Positions 52,161-60,704 of a DNA stretch of 64,000 nt are shown here, piece by piece; within the stretch, counting starts at the first letter, position 1; each line of letters begins with the position of its first letter. The notes beneath the pieces are model-generated. The model did no database searches. It was not told the origin of the DNA and was given only the letters and a program-made list of their open reading frames with translations. Location: positions 124,001 to 188,000 of the forward strand of contig NZ_LWHG01000021.1 of assembly GCF_001625445.1 (NCBI RefSeq). The letters are read 5' to 3'. Source of the DNA: Haladaptatus sp. R4. Its GTDB lineage: Archaea > Halobacteriota > Halobacteria > Halobacteriales > Haladaptataceae. The translations under genes were made by a program, and so were the position numbers.

Positions 52161-53240
52161 TCATAGGTATCCAAGGTCTTTCAGATCCTCTTCGACCGCA
52201 TCGGATTTTACGATTCCGGACGGTTCGAACCGACTCTGTTTGCGCTGTAATGCTGGTCGACTCACTTCGTCTCCATCGCAGTCGAACACGCCGTTCGGAT
52301 TCGCGATGAGCCCCTCCTCAATGGCAGCGGCCTTGTTTCCGTGACTCGCGTACGCGGTCGTCCGATCAAGCATCCCCTTCCGGTATTCTTCGCCGAGGAC
52401 GATGGACGGAATATCGATACTCGATACGAGTTCGCTCTCGACAGAGGCGGTCGTTGCGAACGGGACATGCAATATCTCCTCACGTAACAGACCGGGGTGA
52501 CCCCAGATTCCGTCCTCACCGAGCATCTCTCCATGATCCGCCGAGAATACGACGGTCGTGTCGTCGGAGATGATGTCCCAGAGTTCGGCAAGTTGCGCGT
52601 CCAGCTCGACCACCTCCTGTCTATACAACTCGCGAACCGTCTCGGCCTCCTCGCCATGAACGCCGTTAGCAATCGCTTGCCGACTGAGCTCTTGCGCTTC
52701 GCCCCGGGAGAGATCGGTATCGTCGGGATCGTAGGGGTGGTGTGGTTCCATGAAGTGGAGCCAAGCGAACCACTCGTCTCCCGCGACGTTCTTGAACTCT
52801 GAAACCACATCGTCGGCCGGTCGAAACGACTTCTGTACGGTAGTGGGAGAGAGCCGTTGGTAGAGCGAATAAAGACGTGCAATGGCCCCGTACACCGGTC
52901 CCTCAGGAAGGATCGAATCGACTCGCTGTTTCAATCCTTCCTCGCGGGACGGTGTTGGCGAACTGAAGTGGTCGAATCCAACGTCGTACCCGTATCGCTC
53001 CGAGATGAGTCGGTTCGTCGTAATGCCGATCGTCGGTACGTCGATCTCCTCGACAAACGATTCCGAAATCTCGTTCGACTTCGTATACGTCCCGGTGAAC
53101 ACGTTCGGAAACGTCCCGAGTGTCGCTGTCGCTGTTGCGTACGCGCGGCCGTGTGAGTCCCCGAGAAATTCCCGCGTTCGCTCCATATACTGGTAGTGAT
53201 CATATCGAAGCGAATCGACCGTTACAAGTAGCGTTTTCAT
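52161..53240 (-). CDS. Sulfatase-like, alkaline-phosphatase-superfamily hydrolase/transferase
   Basis: Protein of 359 residues with an N-terminal metal-site strand LLVTVDSLRYDHY, a nucleophile region ATATLGTFPNVFTG with Thr/Ser rather than the C/S-x-P-x-R formylglycine signature, FAWLHFMEPHHPYDP, and VVFSADHGEMLGEDGIWGHPG near residue 230, which supplies the second pair of metal ligands. These proteins are phosphatases, phosphoethanolamine- or phosphoglycerol-transferases; a true sulfatase is less likely without the Cys motif. It lies between two glycan genes and overlaps the next by 4 nt, so it probably decorates the glycan. Confidence 0.8.
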   Translation of the reverse strand: MKTLLVTVDSLRYDHYQYMERTREFLGDSHGRAYATATATLGTFPNVFTGTYTKSNEISESFVEEIDVPTIGITTNRLISERYGYDVGFDHFSSPTPSREEGLKQRVDSILPEGPVYGAIARLYSLYQRLSPTTVQKSFRPADDVVSEFKNVAGDEWFAWLHFMEPHHPYDPDDTDLSRGEAQELSRQAIANGVHGEEAETVRELYRQEVVELDAQLAELWDIISDDTTVVFSADHGEMLGEDGIWGHPGLLREEILHVPFATTASVESELVSSIDIPSIVLGEEYRKGMLDRTTAYASHGNKAAAIEEGLIANPNGVFDCDGDEVSRPALQRKQSRFEPSGIVKSDAVEEDLKDLGYL

Positions 53241-54061
53241 CGTATCTCACCAAATTCGTCTCGAAGTGGACCATCAAGTACGATGTCGCTGTTCTTGTCG
53301 ATTCCATACTCCCACGACGGGAACTCACGCCACGAGTGGCGTTTCCGGCCGTAATTTCGGAGCCCACGAGAATCCCACAATCCCTTCAACGCTATCGCAT
53401 CCGCAACGAGCGCCTTCGGGGGCGAAAATTCGTGGTGGTGAAACCGAGCGATCTGTCCGTACGAGAATCCACAACGAAGGTTATCGCGGGTACTTCGCGA
53501 CCACTTTTGCATCCGTTTCGGAAGCGTCGAGACGTCACGAGTCGGGATCTCTTCGCTCTTGTTTTCGGGATACAGACGTAGGGTAACTCCGTCCGTTCGA
53601 AGAGCCCTATCGACGAAGACACGTTCTTCCACACGTCCGAGAGGAGGCCACCCACCGATTTTCTCGTGGACATCTCGAGACGAGATGTATATCGAATCGA
53701 GCGTCATGAAAAAGAGATTTTCGTGTTCCTCGCGGAGAGACTGATATAGTTCGAGGTATTCCGTTAAGTCCTCGTATTGACGGTCCGTGTCGAGATGTTG
53801 AACGAGGATCTCTCCACTGCTCTCTTGGACAGCGATTTCCCTCCCCTCGCCGAGGTTCGATTCTTCAACTACGAACTCAACCGGTTCGTGCTTTTCTGAC
53901 AGATGTATCAATTCTTCTAGACTCTCGTCCGTACTTCCTCCGTCAACGACTATCAACTCGCTACTATCGGGGAGTGACTGTACCAACGACGTAATCGCTG
54001 TGTCGATACTGTCCCCTTTATTATAGTTAGTCGTCAGGAAGCTCCATTCGACAGACATCAT
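53237..54061 (-). CDS. Glycosyltransferase family 2
   Basis: GT-A protein of 274 residues: MMSVEWSFLTTNYNKGDSIDT, SSELIVVDGGSTDESLEELI, and IQHLDTDRQYEDL-like motif (ILVQHLDTDRQYED, DxD) near residue 95. The ATG at 54058 is an alternative start. The C-terminal half is helical and basic. It shares the reading strand and a 4-nt overlap with the downstream sulfatase-like gene, and an 87-nt gap separates it from the upstream one. AT-rich codon use marks the whole block 52161-55048. It likely adds one sugar to the lipid-linked glycan transferred by AglB. Confidence 0.87.
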   Translation of the reverse strand: MMSVEWSFLTTNYNKGDSIDTAITSLVQSLPDSSELIVVDGGSTDESLEELIHLSEKHEPVEFVVEESNLGEGREIAVQESSGEILVQHLDTDRQYEDLTEYLELYQSLREEHENLFFMTLDSIYISSRDVHEKIGGWPPLGRVEERVFVDRALRTDGVTLRLYPENKSEEIPTRDVSTLPKRMQKWSRSTRDNLRCGFSYGQIARFHHHEFSPPKALVADAIALKGLWDSRGLRNYGRKRHSWREFPSWEYGIDKNSDIVLDGPLRDEFGEIR

Positions 54062-54148
54062 TCGACTCCCTGAGCGCAGTTCGGTGTGTCTCGTGTTGCT
54101 GGATCGGTCGGCCGCTTCAGCCCTTTTGAATCTCCTCGCGGGAGTGTA

Positions 54149-55048
54149 TTACATATAACCAAGGTCATAGAGTCGGTCCTCAACTTCTGTTGCAGTTGCT
54201 TCATACTTTTCCGGTTCCGTCGTGGTGAACGTTCTCTCATCTGTACAATCGTAGACATCCCATGGTACCCTTCTGAGCTGTGGGATCGGATATCCTGCTG
54301 GATGACCGTAGGCGCCCCATTCACCGAACGCATTTCCGTGGTCCGCAGTGATAGCAACGGTACCAGTGACGTTTTCCATCAGTAGTTCGACCTCCTCGAA
54401 GACGTATTCGAGATTGTCGCGGTATGCTCTCCAAGCGTCCTTATCGGAGATACTTCCCAACCTCATTTCGAGCCAGAAGTCGCGTCCCGGATCGCCGAAC
54501 TTTGCTTTCTCTATCTTCCCACCGATATTGACGTCACTTCCGATGGCGGGGAAATGAGGTTGCATGTAGTGGATGATCATTCGTTCCGGGGTTTCTTGCC
54601 GCCACGTCCGAACAGCCTCGTTGGTAAGCGGTCGTGGTGGAATCGTCCCCTCGTCGTCATCCCACCCATACTCCCATACCTCTTCCAGCGCATAGAAATG
54701 GTTCTCGTCGAGATACTCACGCGAAAAGATATTGCCGGTGATATAGGCAGTTCCGGTCGTGTCCGCGTTGCCAAATGTATGTTGCATCCACTCCTCGGAT
54801 GAACTGCCGACCGACCAGATAGTGTCGGCATCCCCGTTGATAGTCTCTCGATAGAGGTCGAGACGGCAGGCATCAAGGATTACCAGTACGTCCCACTCTT
54901 TCTCATAAACGTTCGTCCCGAAACGATTTACGTACGGTGTTTTCGAGATAGCACTGGTGAAGAAATCCTTCGATATGTCCGGTATCGATTTCAGACCCTC
55001 CCGTTGAAAGTGCCTATCAGACTTCTCGATGAAATCCTTGAGTGTCAT
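54149..55048 (-). CDS. Alkaline-phosphatase-superfamily (sulfatase-like) protein
   Basis: Protein of 299 residues from the ATG at 55048 (MTLKDFIEKSDRHFQREGLKS). Metal-site motifs are VLVILDACRLDLYRET near residues 60-75, a Ser-rich putative nucleophile in SVGSSSEEWMQ, IIHYMQPHFPAIGSD, and TVAITADHGNAFGEWGAYGHP around residue 235-255. It lacks the C/SxPxR formylglycine motif. The family hydrolyses or transfers phosphate, phosphonate or sulfate groups. Together with the other sulfatase-like gene it flanks a glycosyltransferase, so the glycan probably carries an acidic substituent. The longer start at 55105 is not supported. Confidence 0.78.
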   Translation of the reverse strand: MTLKDFIEKSDRHFQREGLKSIPDISKDFFTSAISKTPYVNRFGTNVYEKEWDVLVILDACRLDLYRETINGDADTIWSVGSSSEEWMQHTFGNADTTGTAYITGNIFSREYLDENHFYALEEVWEYGWDDDEGTIPPRPLTNEAVRTWRQETPERMIIHYMQPHFPAIGSDVNIGGKIEKAKFGDPGRDFWLEMRLGSISDKDAWRAYRDNLEYVFEEVELLMENVTGTVAITADHGNAFGEWGAYGHPAGYPIPQLRRVPWDVYDCTDERTFTTTEPEKYEATATEVEDRLYDLGYM

Positions 55049-55292
55049 TCTACTTTCCCGCTTGTTCCTACGGGGAATAGAAGAACTTGTCGGTAGATGG
55101 GGCATTATAAACGTTCATAGAATTACCGTAGATGGGAATCATGAACCATCGCTGGTGGTGATTTTCCCGTTTTCAGAAACGGTTCAGCGCAGATAGTTAC
55201 AGAATATTTCATGTTTTCCAACACGTTACCATTCCGAATTCGAAAACACGCTATCATAAGGCTTATGCGCGTTTTGCCAAATTCTCCACCAG
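55049..55292. promoter_or_regulatory. Divergent promoter region of the sulfatase-like gene and aglB
   Basis: The 244-nt spacer holds no gene. For aglB a TATA-like GGCTTATGCG (about 55258-55267) lies roughly 26-31 nt before the ATG at 55293, consistent with a leaderless mRNA. The minus-strand promoter is less clear, within an AT-rich part near 55100-55140. This is where expression of the glycan genes and of the transferase could be coordinated. Confidence 0.45.
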
Positions 55293-58200
55293 ATGAGCCA
55301 AGGCACCGAACAGGTCGAGGACACCTCCACGTCGGCTACTTCAGTCCTCGACTATATCGAACACTGGTACCACATTCCCGTACTCGTACTGTTACTGGGA
55401 TTCATGTTGTGGGTACGCCTCCAATCGTACGGCAACTTCCTCATCAACGGGAAGGTGTACCTCTCCGGTAACGACGCGTGGTATCATCTCAGACAAGTAC
55501 AGTATACAGTCAATCATTGGCCCGCGACGATGCCGTTCGACCCCTGGACGTACTATCCGTTCGGGACGAGCGTCGGCCAGTTCGGGACGTTTTACGACCA
55601 ACTCGTCGCCACGGCGGCGCTGATCGTTGGGCTGGGGGACCCGTCCCACCACACGGTTTCACTGACGCTCCTCGTCGCCCCAGCGGTCTTCGGCACGCTC
55701 GTCGCCATCCCGACGTATCTCATCGGGAAGCGACTGGGCGGCCGACTGGGCGGCCTCTTCGGCGTTCTCGTGTTGGCGCTCATTCCGGGAGTCTTCTTGA
55801 ACCGTGGTTTGGTCGGATTCTCGGACCACAACATCGTCGAGCCGTTCTTCCAGACGTTCGCCGTGCTGGCGATGATGATCGCGATTTCGGCCGCGGAACG
55901 GGAACGCCCCGTCTACGAACTCCTCTTGGACCGTGATTTCGCGTCGGTCCGCCGACCGCTCGGCTACAGCGTCCTCGCGGGAATCGCGACCGCGATGTAT
56001 CTCTGGGTGTGGCCACCGGGCGTCCTCCTCATCGGCATCATCGGCGTGTTCTTCCTGCTGAAACTGACGGCGGACTACGTGCGCGGTGTCAGTCCCGACC
56101 ACCTCGCTTTCGTCGCCTCGATCAGCATGGGTGTGGCCGGGTTCCTCTTGCTCGTCCCGCTCGGAACGATCGCGTTCAGCGCGACGAAGTTCTCCCTGCT
56201 CCAACCGTTCATGGCGTTCGCCATCGCAATCGGCGCGGGATTCATGACGTGGCTGGCACGCGAATGGGACGACCGAAACCTCATGACCACGGGCTACCCG
56301 CTGGCGATCTTCGGTATTATCGCCGTTGGCGCCCTCGTCGTCTCCGTCGTCCTACCGAATCTGTTCCACCTGATTCAGGAGAACCTCGTTCGCTTCGTCG
56401 GGTTCAACGCGGGCGCGGCACAGCGCACCATCGGTGAGGCGAAACCGTTCCTGAGTAGCGGCGACTCGCTGACGTCGGCGGTCGTCCCCCAGTACGGTTT
56501 GATGTTCTTCACGGCCATCATCGGCGCGTTGGTGATGGTGTGGCGGTCGGTGTCGTCGAACGAGAACGACGCCGAAAAGATGCTCGTGCTCGTGTGGTCG
56601 GCTTTCATCCTCGCCGCCGCGTTCACGCAGGTGCGCTTTAACTACTACCTCGCGGTTCCGGTCGCGGTGTTGAACGCCTACCTCTTCGGGTGGGTGCTCG
56701 GACTCGTCGGCTTCGGAAAATCGACCAGTCAAACGATCCGAAACGCCGAACTGTATCAAGTGCTCGCCATCTGTTTCGTCTTCCTGCTGGTCGTCCCCGG
56801 ACTCGTCATGCCGATGTCGGTCGGGGGGTCACAGACCTACACGGCACAGACGGTCGGTAACAACACCGGACCCGGTGCGATCACGCAGTGGGAAGGCAGC
56901 CTGCAGTGGATGCAGGGCAACACGCCACAGGAAGGCAACTACGGTGCCGGAAACAACAGCTCGATGGCCTATTACGGCACGTACACGCAAGGTGACGGCG
57001 ACTACGACTATCCGAACGGGTCGTACGGCGTCATGTCGTGGTGGGACTACGGCCACTGGATCACCACCAACGGGGAACGGATTCCGGACGCCAATCCGTT
57101 CCAGGAAGGTGCGACCACCGCTGCGAACTATCTGCTCGCCCAGAACGAGTCACAGGCCAACGCCATCCTCGACAACATGGGCGATTCGAACGAGCAGACC
57201 CGCTACGTGATGGTCGATTGGAAGATGGTCGAGACGAAGGGACAGAGTGGGAACGTCAAGTTCTTCGCGCCGACCGTCTTCGACGACAACGTCTCGTCGA
57301 GTGACTTTGTCGACTACATCTACACCAACAGCAGTTACATCACCCAACACAAGCAGGCGTACTACAACAGCACGATGGTTCGCCTGTACAAGTACGACGG
57401 GAGTTCCGTCGATGCGCAACCCGTCGTGTTGGACTGGGATCTGACCACGTACCAGGGTCAGACGTACAAGATCAATCCGCAGGTGAAGAAGTTCGACACG
57501 ATGAAGGAAGCCCGTCAGTACGTCAAACAGGACGGCTCCTCGCAGATAGGCGGTATCGGACCATATGCGAGCGAGGATATCCCGGCGCTTCAGCACTACC
57601 GTGTCGTCCACGAGAGCCAATCCACCGCGCTGCGCTACGGATCGACGCACTACCAGGTGTTCGCACAGCGGGCACAACTCCTGCAACAGGCTAACGTCTC
57701 CGTTCAGGATTACTTCCGCACGTCACCCTCGTGGGTGAAGACGTACGAGCGCGTTCCCGGCGCGACGGTGCAGGGAACCGGTCCGGCGAACACCGAGATC
57801 ACCGCGTCGGTGAAGATGAAATCCGCCACCGGCGGCACGTTCACCTACACCCAGAAGGCGACGACGGACGCGAACGGGAAGTTCACCATGACGCTCCCGT
57901 ACTCCACGACCGGCTACGACAAGTGGGGAACGGACGAGGGGTACACGAACACCAGCGTTCGTGCCACCGGTCCGTACGAGTTCTCGACACCGAAAACGCT
58001 CGGCGACGGCGGGGTCACGTTCAAGAACGCGACCGCGCAGGTCTCGGAGGGCAAGGTCATCGGCGAGGATAACTCGCCGGTGACGGTGTCGGTCACGAAC
58101 CAGCAGACGGTTCCGGTCGAGGGCGCGAACAACTCGTCCAGCAACAACTCTTCGGCCGGTTCCGCACCGAACAACGCGACGGGCGGCAACTCCTCGGCCG

Positions 58201-58340
58201 GAAACGGTTCGGTCGGCGCGAACAACTCGACTAACAGTTCGACCAACAGCAGTTCGCTCCCGAGTCCCGCGGCACCATCGACGCGCGCCGGTCTCGTCGG
58301 CACCTTCGCGGCCGCGATGGTCGTCTCGCGTCGGGACTGA
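55293..58340 (+). CDS. aglB: Dolichyl-diphosphooligosaccharide-protein glycosyltransferase AglB
   Basis: Oligosaccharyltransferase of 1015 residues, the STT3 family. Thirteen or so N-terminal helices contain the first acidic motif region NDAWYHLRQVQYTVN (near residue 65) and later FSDHNIVEPFFQ; the catalytic WWDYG motif (SWWDYGHWI) lies near residue 583. It transfers the lipid-linked glycan to Asn of N-X-S/T sequons on exported proteins. After the C-terminal domain there is a Ser/Asn-rich stretch (about residues 945-995) with many overlapping sequons and then a short hydrophobic tail ending in SRRD. Neighbouring glycosyltransferases and the flippase supply its glycan. Confidence 0.95.
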   Translation: MSQGTEQVEDTSTSATSVLDYIEHWYHIPVLVLLLGFMLWVRLQSYGNFLINGKVYLSGNDAWYHLRQVQYTVNHWPATMPFDPWTYYPFGTSVGQFGTFYDQLVATAALIVGLGDPSHHTVSLTLLVAPAVFGTLVAIPTYLIGKRLGGRLGGLFGVLVLALIPGVFLNRGLVGFSDHNIVEPFFQTFAVLAMMIAISAAERERPVYELLLDRDFASVRRPLGYSVLAGIATAMYLWVWPPGVLLIGIIGVFFLLKLTADYVRGVSPDHLAFVASISMGVAGFLLLVPLGTIAFSATKFSLLQPFMAFAIAIGAGFMTWLAREWDDRNLMTTGYPLAIFGIIAVGALVVSVVLPNLFHLIQENLVRFVGFNAGAAQRTIGEAKPFLSSGDSLTSAVVPQYGLMFFTAIIGALVMVWRSVSSNENDAEKMLVLVWSAFILAAAFTQVRFNYYLAVPVAVLNAYLFGWVLGLVGFGKSTSQTIRNAELYQVLAICFVFLLVVPGLVMPMSVGGSQTYTAQTVGNNTGPGAITQWEGSLQWMQGNTPQEGNYGAGNNSSMAYYGTYTQGDGDYDYPNGSYGVMSWWDYGHWITTNGERIPDANPFQEGATTAANYLLAQNESQANAILDNMGDSNEQTRYVMVDWKMVETKGQSGNVKFFAPTVFDDNVSSSDFVDYIYTNSSYITQHKQAYYNSTMVRLYKYDGSSVDAQPVVLDWDLTTYQGQTYKINPQVKKFDTMKEARQYVKQDGSSQIGGIGPYASEDIPALQHYRVVHESQSTALRYGSTHYQVFAQRAQLLQQANVSVQDYFRTSPSWVKTYERVPGATVQGTGPANTEITASVKMKSATGGTFTYTQKATTDANGKFTMTLPYSTTGYDKWGTDEGYTNTSVRATGPYEFSTPKTLGDGGVTFKNATAQVSEGKVIGEDNSPVTVSVTNQQTVPVEGANNSSSNNSSAGSAPNNATGGNSSAGNGSVGANNSTNSSTNSSSLPSPAAPSTRAGLVGTFAAAMVVSRRD

Positions 58341-58420
58341 ATCGGATTTCGCGTTTTTCGTTCGTCTCGATTTTCGTTCGGTTTTCCCGTTGTTTCCCGT
58401 CGTTTTCCCTTGTCTCTCGG
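58341..58420 (+). terminator. T-tract terminator after aglB
   Basis: Several T-runs (TTTTTCG, ATTTTCG, GGTTTTCCC, GTTTCCC, GTTTTCCC) follow the aglB stop within 80 nt on the plus strand, a strong oligo-U termination pattern for archaea. No hairpin is needed. From 58421 to 58553 nothing else is seen apart from a TATA-like GTTTTTTGATT near 58522-58532 for the next gene. Confidence 0.5.
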
Positions 58421-58553
58421 CTCACACGTTCCAGCCCACATTCTCATATCGGAGCGTGTCGTAGACTTCGACGTGACTGGTGACGAACGCGAGTCCGGTA
58501 GCGTCGAGCGCGGATGGGAATCGTTTTTTGATTCGACCGGAAACCCCGGGGCA

Positions 58554-59485
58554 ATGCGTGGCCTGCTGACTATCTACCTGAAAGGAGTCTGCATGGGGTC
58601 CGCCGACGCGGTCCCCGGCGTCTCCGGCGGAACGATCGCCCTCATCACGGGAATCTACGAACGACTCATCTCCGCCGTCGCGTCCTTCGACCCACGAATC
58701 GTGCCGAGCATCCTTCGAGCGTACGACCCGGACGAGCGTGCCGCCGTCCGCGGGATGCTGTCGGAGATGGATCTCCCGTTTCTGCTCGCCCTGGGTGCGG
58801 GAATCGCAACGGCGGTCGTGGCGGTGACGGGTGCCGTCACGTGGGGAAGCAAACACCATCCCGTGATCCTCTACGGCTTCTTCTTCGGCCTGATCGCCGC
58901 GTCGGCCATCGTCCTCTACAGCGAGGTGTCGATAAACACGCCGGGGCAAGTCGGTGCCGCAATCGCGGGCTTCGCCGTCGCGTTCCTCATCGCCGGTGCG
59001 ACCGAATCGGCGACCGGTTCGACGCCGCTTCCGTTCGTCTTCCTGACCGGGATGGTCGCCATCAGCGCGATGATGTCCCCGGCGTCTCCGGGGCGCTCAT
59101 CCTCATGCTCCTCGGGCAGTACAACTACCTCTCCGAGAGCCTGCACGGGTTCAAGGACGCGCTCGTCGGCCTCCTCGACGGTGGATCGATCGCGTCCGTC
59201 GTCACGCCCGGCGCGGTCGTGGTGACGTTCATGATCGGTGCGCTCGTCGGGTTGTTGACCATCTCCCGAATCGTGTCGTGGGCGCTCGAACACTACCGGG
59301 CGGCGACGCTGACGTTCCTCGTCAGCCTGATGGTCGGAGCGCTTCGCTACCCCGTCGAGAAGACGTTCTCGTCGGCGTCGTTCGCGTGGACGCCGACGGT
59401 ACTCGGCGCTGCAATCGTCGCCGCGCTCGTCGGTGGGGGTGCCGTCCTCCTGCTCGACTACACCACCGACGACCTCGACTACTGA
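58554..59485 (+). pseudogene. DUF368 polyprenyl-phosphate translocase candidate, frameshifted
   Basis: From the ATG at 58554 (MRGLLTIYLKGVCMGSADAV) the frame shows the first DUF368 repeat motif SADAVPGVSGGTIALITG, then enters nonsense after VAISAMM (near 59076). Another frame continues with PGVSGALILMLLGQYNYL, the second repeat motif, and ends at 59485. One missing base (ATGATGTCCCC to ATGATGCTCCCC-like) restores MLPGVSG and a 310-residue protein. DUF368 proteins were shown in bacteria to recycle undecaprenyl phosphate across the membrane; next to aglB, a role in returning dolichyl phosphate is plausible. Confidence 0.87.
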
Positions 59486-59526
59486 GTGGGACAAACGTTA
59501 ACTTACTGCATGGCATAGGACGCTCG

Positions 59527-59643
59527 ATGACCGCGACATACGAATGTGAACAGTGTGGTAACCGCGTGAGCGCGCTCCAGCACCCGGGTGAATGCCCGGA
59601 CTGTGGTGCCGAGTTGCGAAACGTCAGCGTCCCGCGCGAGTAA
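59527..59643 (+). CDS. Rubrerythrin-like zinc-ribbon microprotein
   Basis: Protein of only 38 residues with a complete treble of metal ligands: YECEQCGNRVSAL and GECPDCGAEL form two CxxC knuckles about 16 residues apart, a zinc-ribbon/rubredoxin-like module. Such microproteins are widespread in haloarchaea and several affect adaptation to carbon source or biofilm formation; the exact role here is unknown. The ATG at 59527 follows a short AT-rich GTTAACTTACTG stretch. It overlaps the convergent regulator gene by 20 nt. Confidence 0.8.
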   Translation: MTATYECEQCGNRVSALQHPGECPDCGAELRNVSVPRE

Positions 59644-59935
59644 TTTCCTTCGAGAGGGTGGGGAGCGAATCGAGGCTCTCCGTCACGGCGTCGATGTCGT
59701 CGTCCACCTCGATCAGATAATTCCCGGCATCGGCGGTCGTGACCGCGCCGTCCGGCGTCGATTCGATGTATCCCTCCTCCTCCAGAAGCCGAAGGGACGC
59801 ACGAATCTCGTGGTGTTCCCGTTCGGCGGTCCGCGATAGCCGTCGAATCCCTATCGGACCGTGTTCCCCCACGAGAAGGAGAACCCGATGGGTCCGCTCG
59901 ATTATCTCGATTTCGTGGTAGAGGGAGTCAAACAT
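59624..59935 (-). CDS. Winged-helix transcriptional regulator
   Basis: Protein of 103 residues. Helices EIEIIERTHRVLLLVGEHGPIGIRRLS and REHHEIRASLRLLEEEGYIES form a winged helix: the sequence GIRRLSRTAEREHHEIRASLRLLEEEGYIE reads as helix-turn-helix with the wing EST-PDGAVTTAD. The acidic C-terminal helix (DDDIDAVTESLDSL) may dimerise. It resembles haloarchaeal MarR/ArsR-like phenotype regulators but no target is known. It overlaps the zinc-ribbon gene by 20 nt at their 3' ends and lies upstream of the cupredoxin gene on the same strand (32 nt from its own start to nothing else notable). Confidence 0.75.
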   Translation of the reverse strand: MFDSLYHEIEIIERTHRVLLLVGEHGPIGIRRLSRTAEREHHEIRASLRLLEEEGYIESTPDGAVTTADAGNYLIEVDDDIDAVTESLDSLPTLSKEITRAGR

Positions 59936-60015
59936 GTCTGAAGACTACCGTCGCCCCACAAAAGCGTTCCTCCGAAGCGACACTGTGTGAAACAGTACCG
60001 TTCGTAGTCGCGTGG

Positions 60016-60591
60016 CTACCCCGACGGTCGCACCCCATCATCGGGCCCGACCCGCATCAACAGCAACGCGAAGAGTAGCGGCGAGAAAACCGCAAGGATG
60101 ATCGCGGCGGCGAAGACGTACGCGTCGGTCGGAATGTTCGCGTTCGAACTCGTCGCTTCCTTTTTCGCACCCTGAATCTGCACCTTCCCGACCATCGTCG
60201 TCGGATGGACCACACACCGGTACTGCACCATCTCGGGCGTGGCGGTGAACGTCAGCGACTGCGTCGCTCCCTTCTGGGACATCTTTTCCGTCGCTTTGAT
60301 GACGTTGCCCGAGGAGTCCAGCAGTTCGAAATTGTGCGGTTGGCCGTCGAGGTTCGTCCAGATGACCTCGTACTTCTGTCCGGCCTTGAGCTTCAACGTC
60401 GGGTTCTTCTTCCCGGAAATGCTGGACGGTTGCTGTCCCTGCCAGCCCATGACTTCGCCGCCGAGTTTGATGGTCTTGGTCTTCGTCCCCTGTGCATCGG
60501 CGGTCCCGCTGCTCGCGGCGGCGACGGTCCCCGCCGCCGCCGTCGTGAGAAAGGCTCGCCTCGTCTGGGTCCTCGTTTGCTGTCGTGACAT
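60016..60591 (-). CDS. Tat-exported cupredoxin (halocyanin-like) with C-terminal TM anchor
   Basis: Protein of 191 residues from the ATG at 60591, MSRQQTRTQTRRAFLTTAA, a twin-arginine signal. The cupredoxin domain (about 45-140) has the first copper His in QPHNFELLD and the C-x2-H-x3-M cluster in YRCVVHPTTM, a complete type 1 copper site. A hydrophobic helix near residues 160-182 (AYVFAAAIILAVFSPLLFALL) anchors the C-terminus, an arrangement seen in membrane-bound halocyanins and in some oxidase- or nitrous-oxide-related proteins. It probably shuttles electrons at the cell surface; its partner is not in the window. Confidence 0.85.
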   Translation of the reverse strand: MSRQQTRTQTRRAFLTTAAAGTVAAASSGTADAQGTKTKTIKLGGEVMGWQGQQPSSISGKKNPTLKLKAGQKYEVIWTNLDGQPHNFELLDSSGNVIKATEKMSQKGATQSLTFTATPEMVQYRCVVHPTTMVGKVQIQGAKKEATSSNANIPTDAYVFAAAIILAVFSPLLFALLLMRVGPDDGVRPSG

Positions 60592-60704
60592 CGTACCCCC
60601 TCTTCCGTTCACGACGGGAACCGGCAAGAAGGTTCAGGGTCCCGAATCTCGGCTCGAATGTGCGTACAAAAAACTATTCAGCGGTGAGGAGTGTACTCGT
60701 CACG

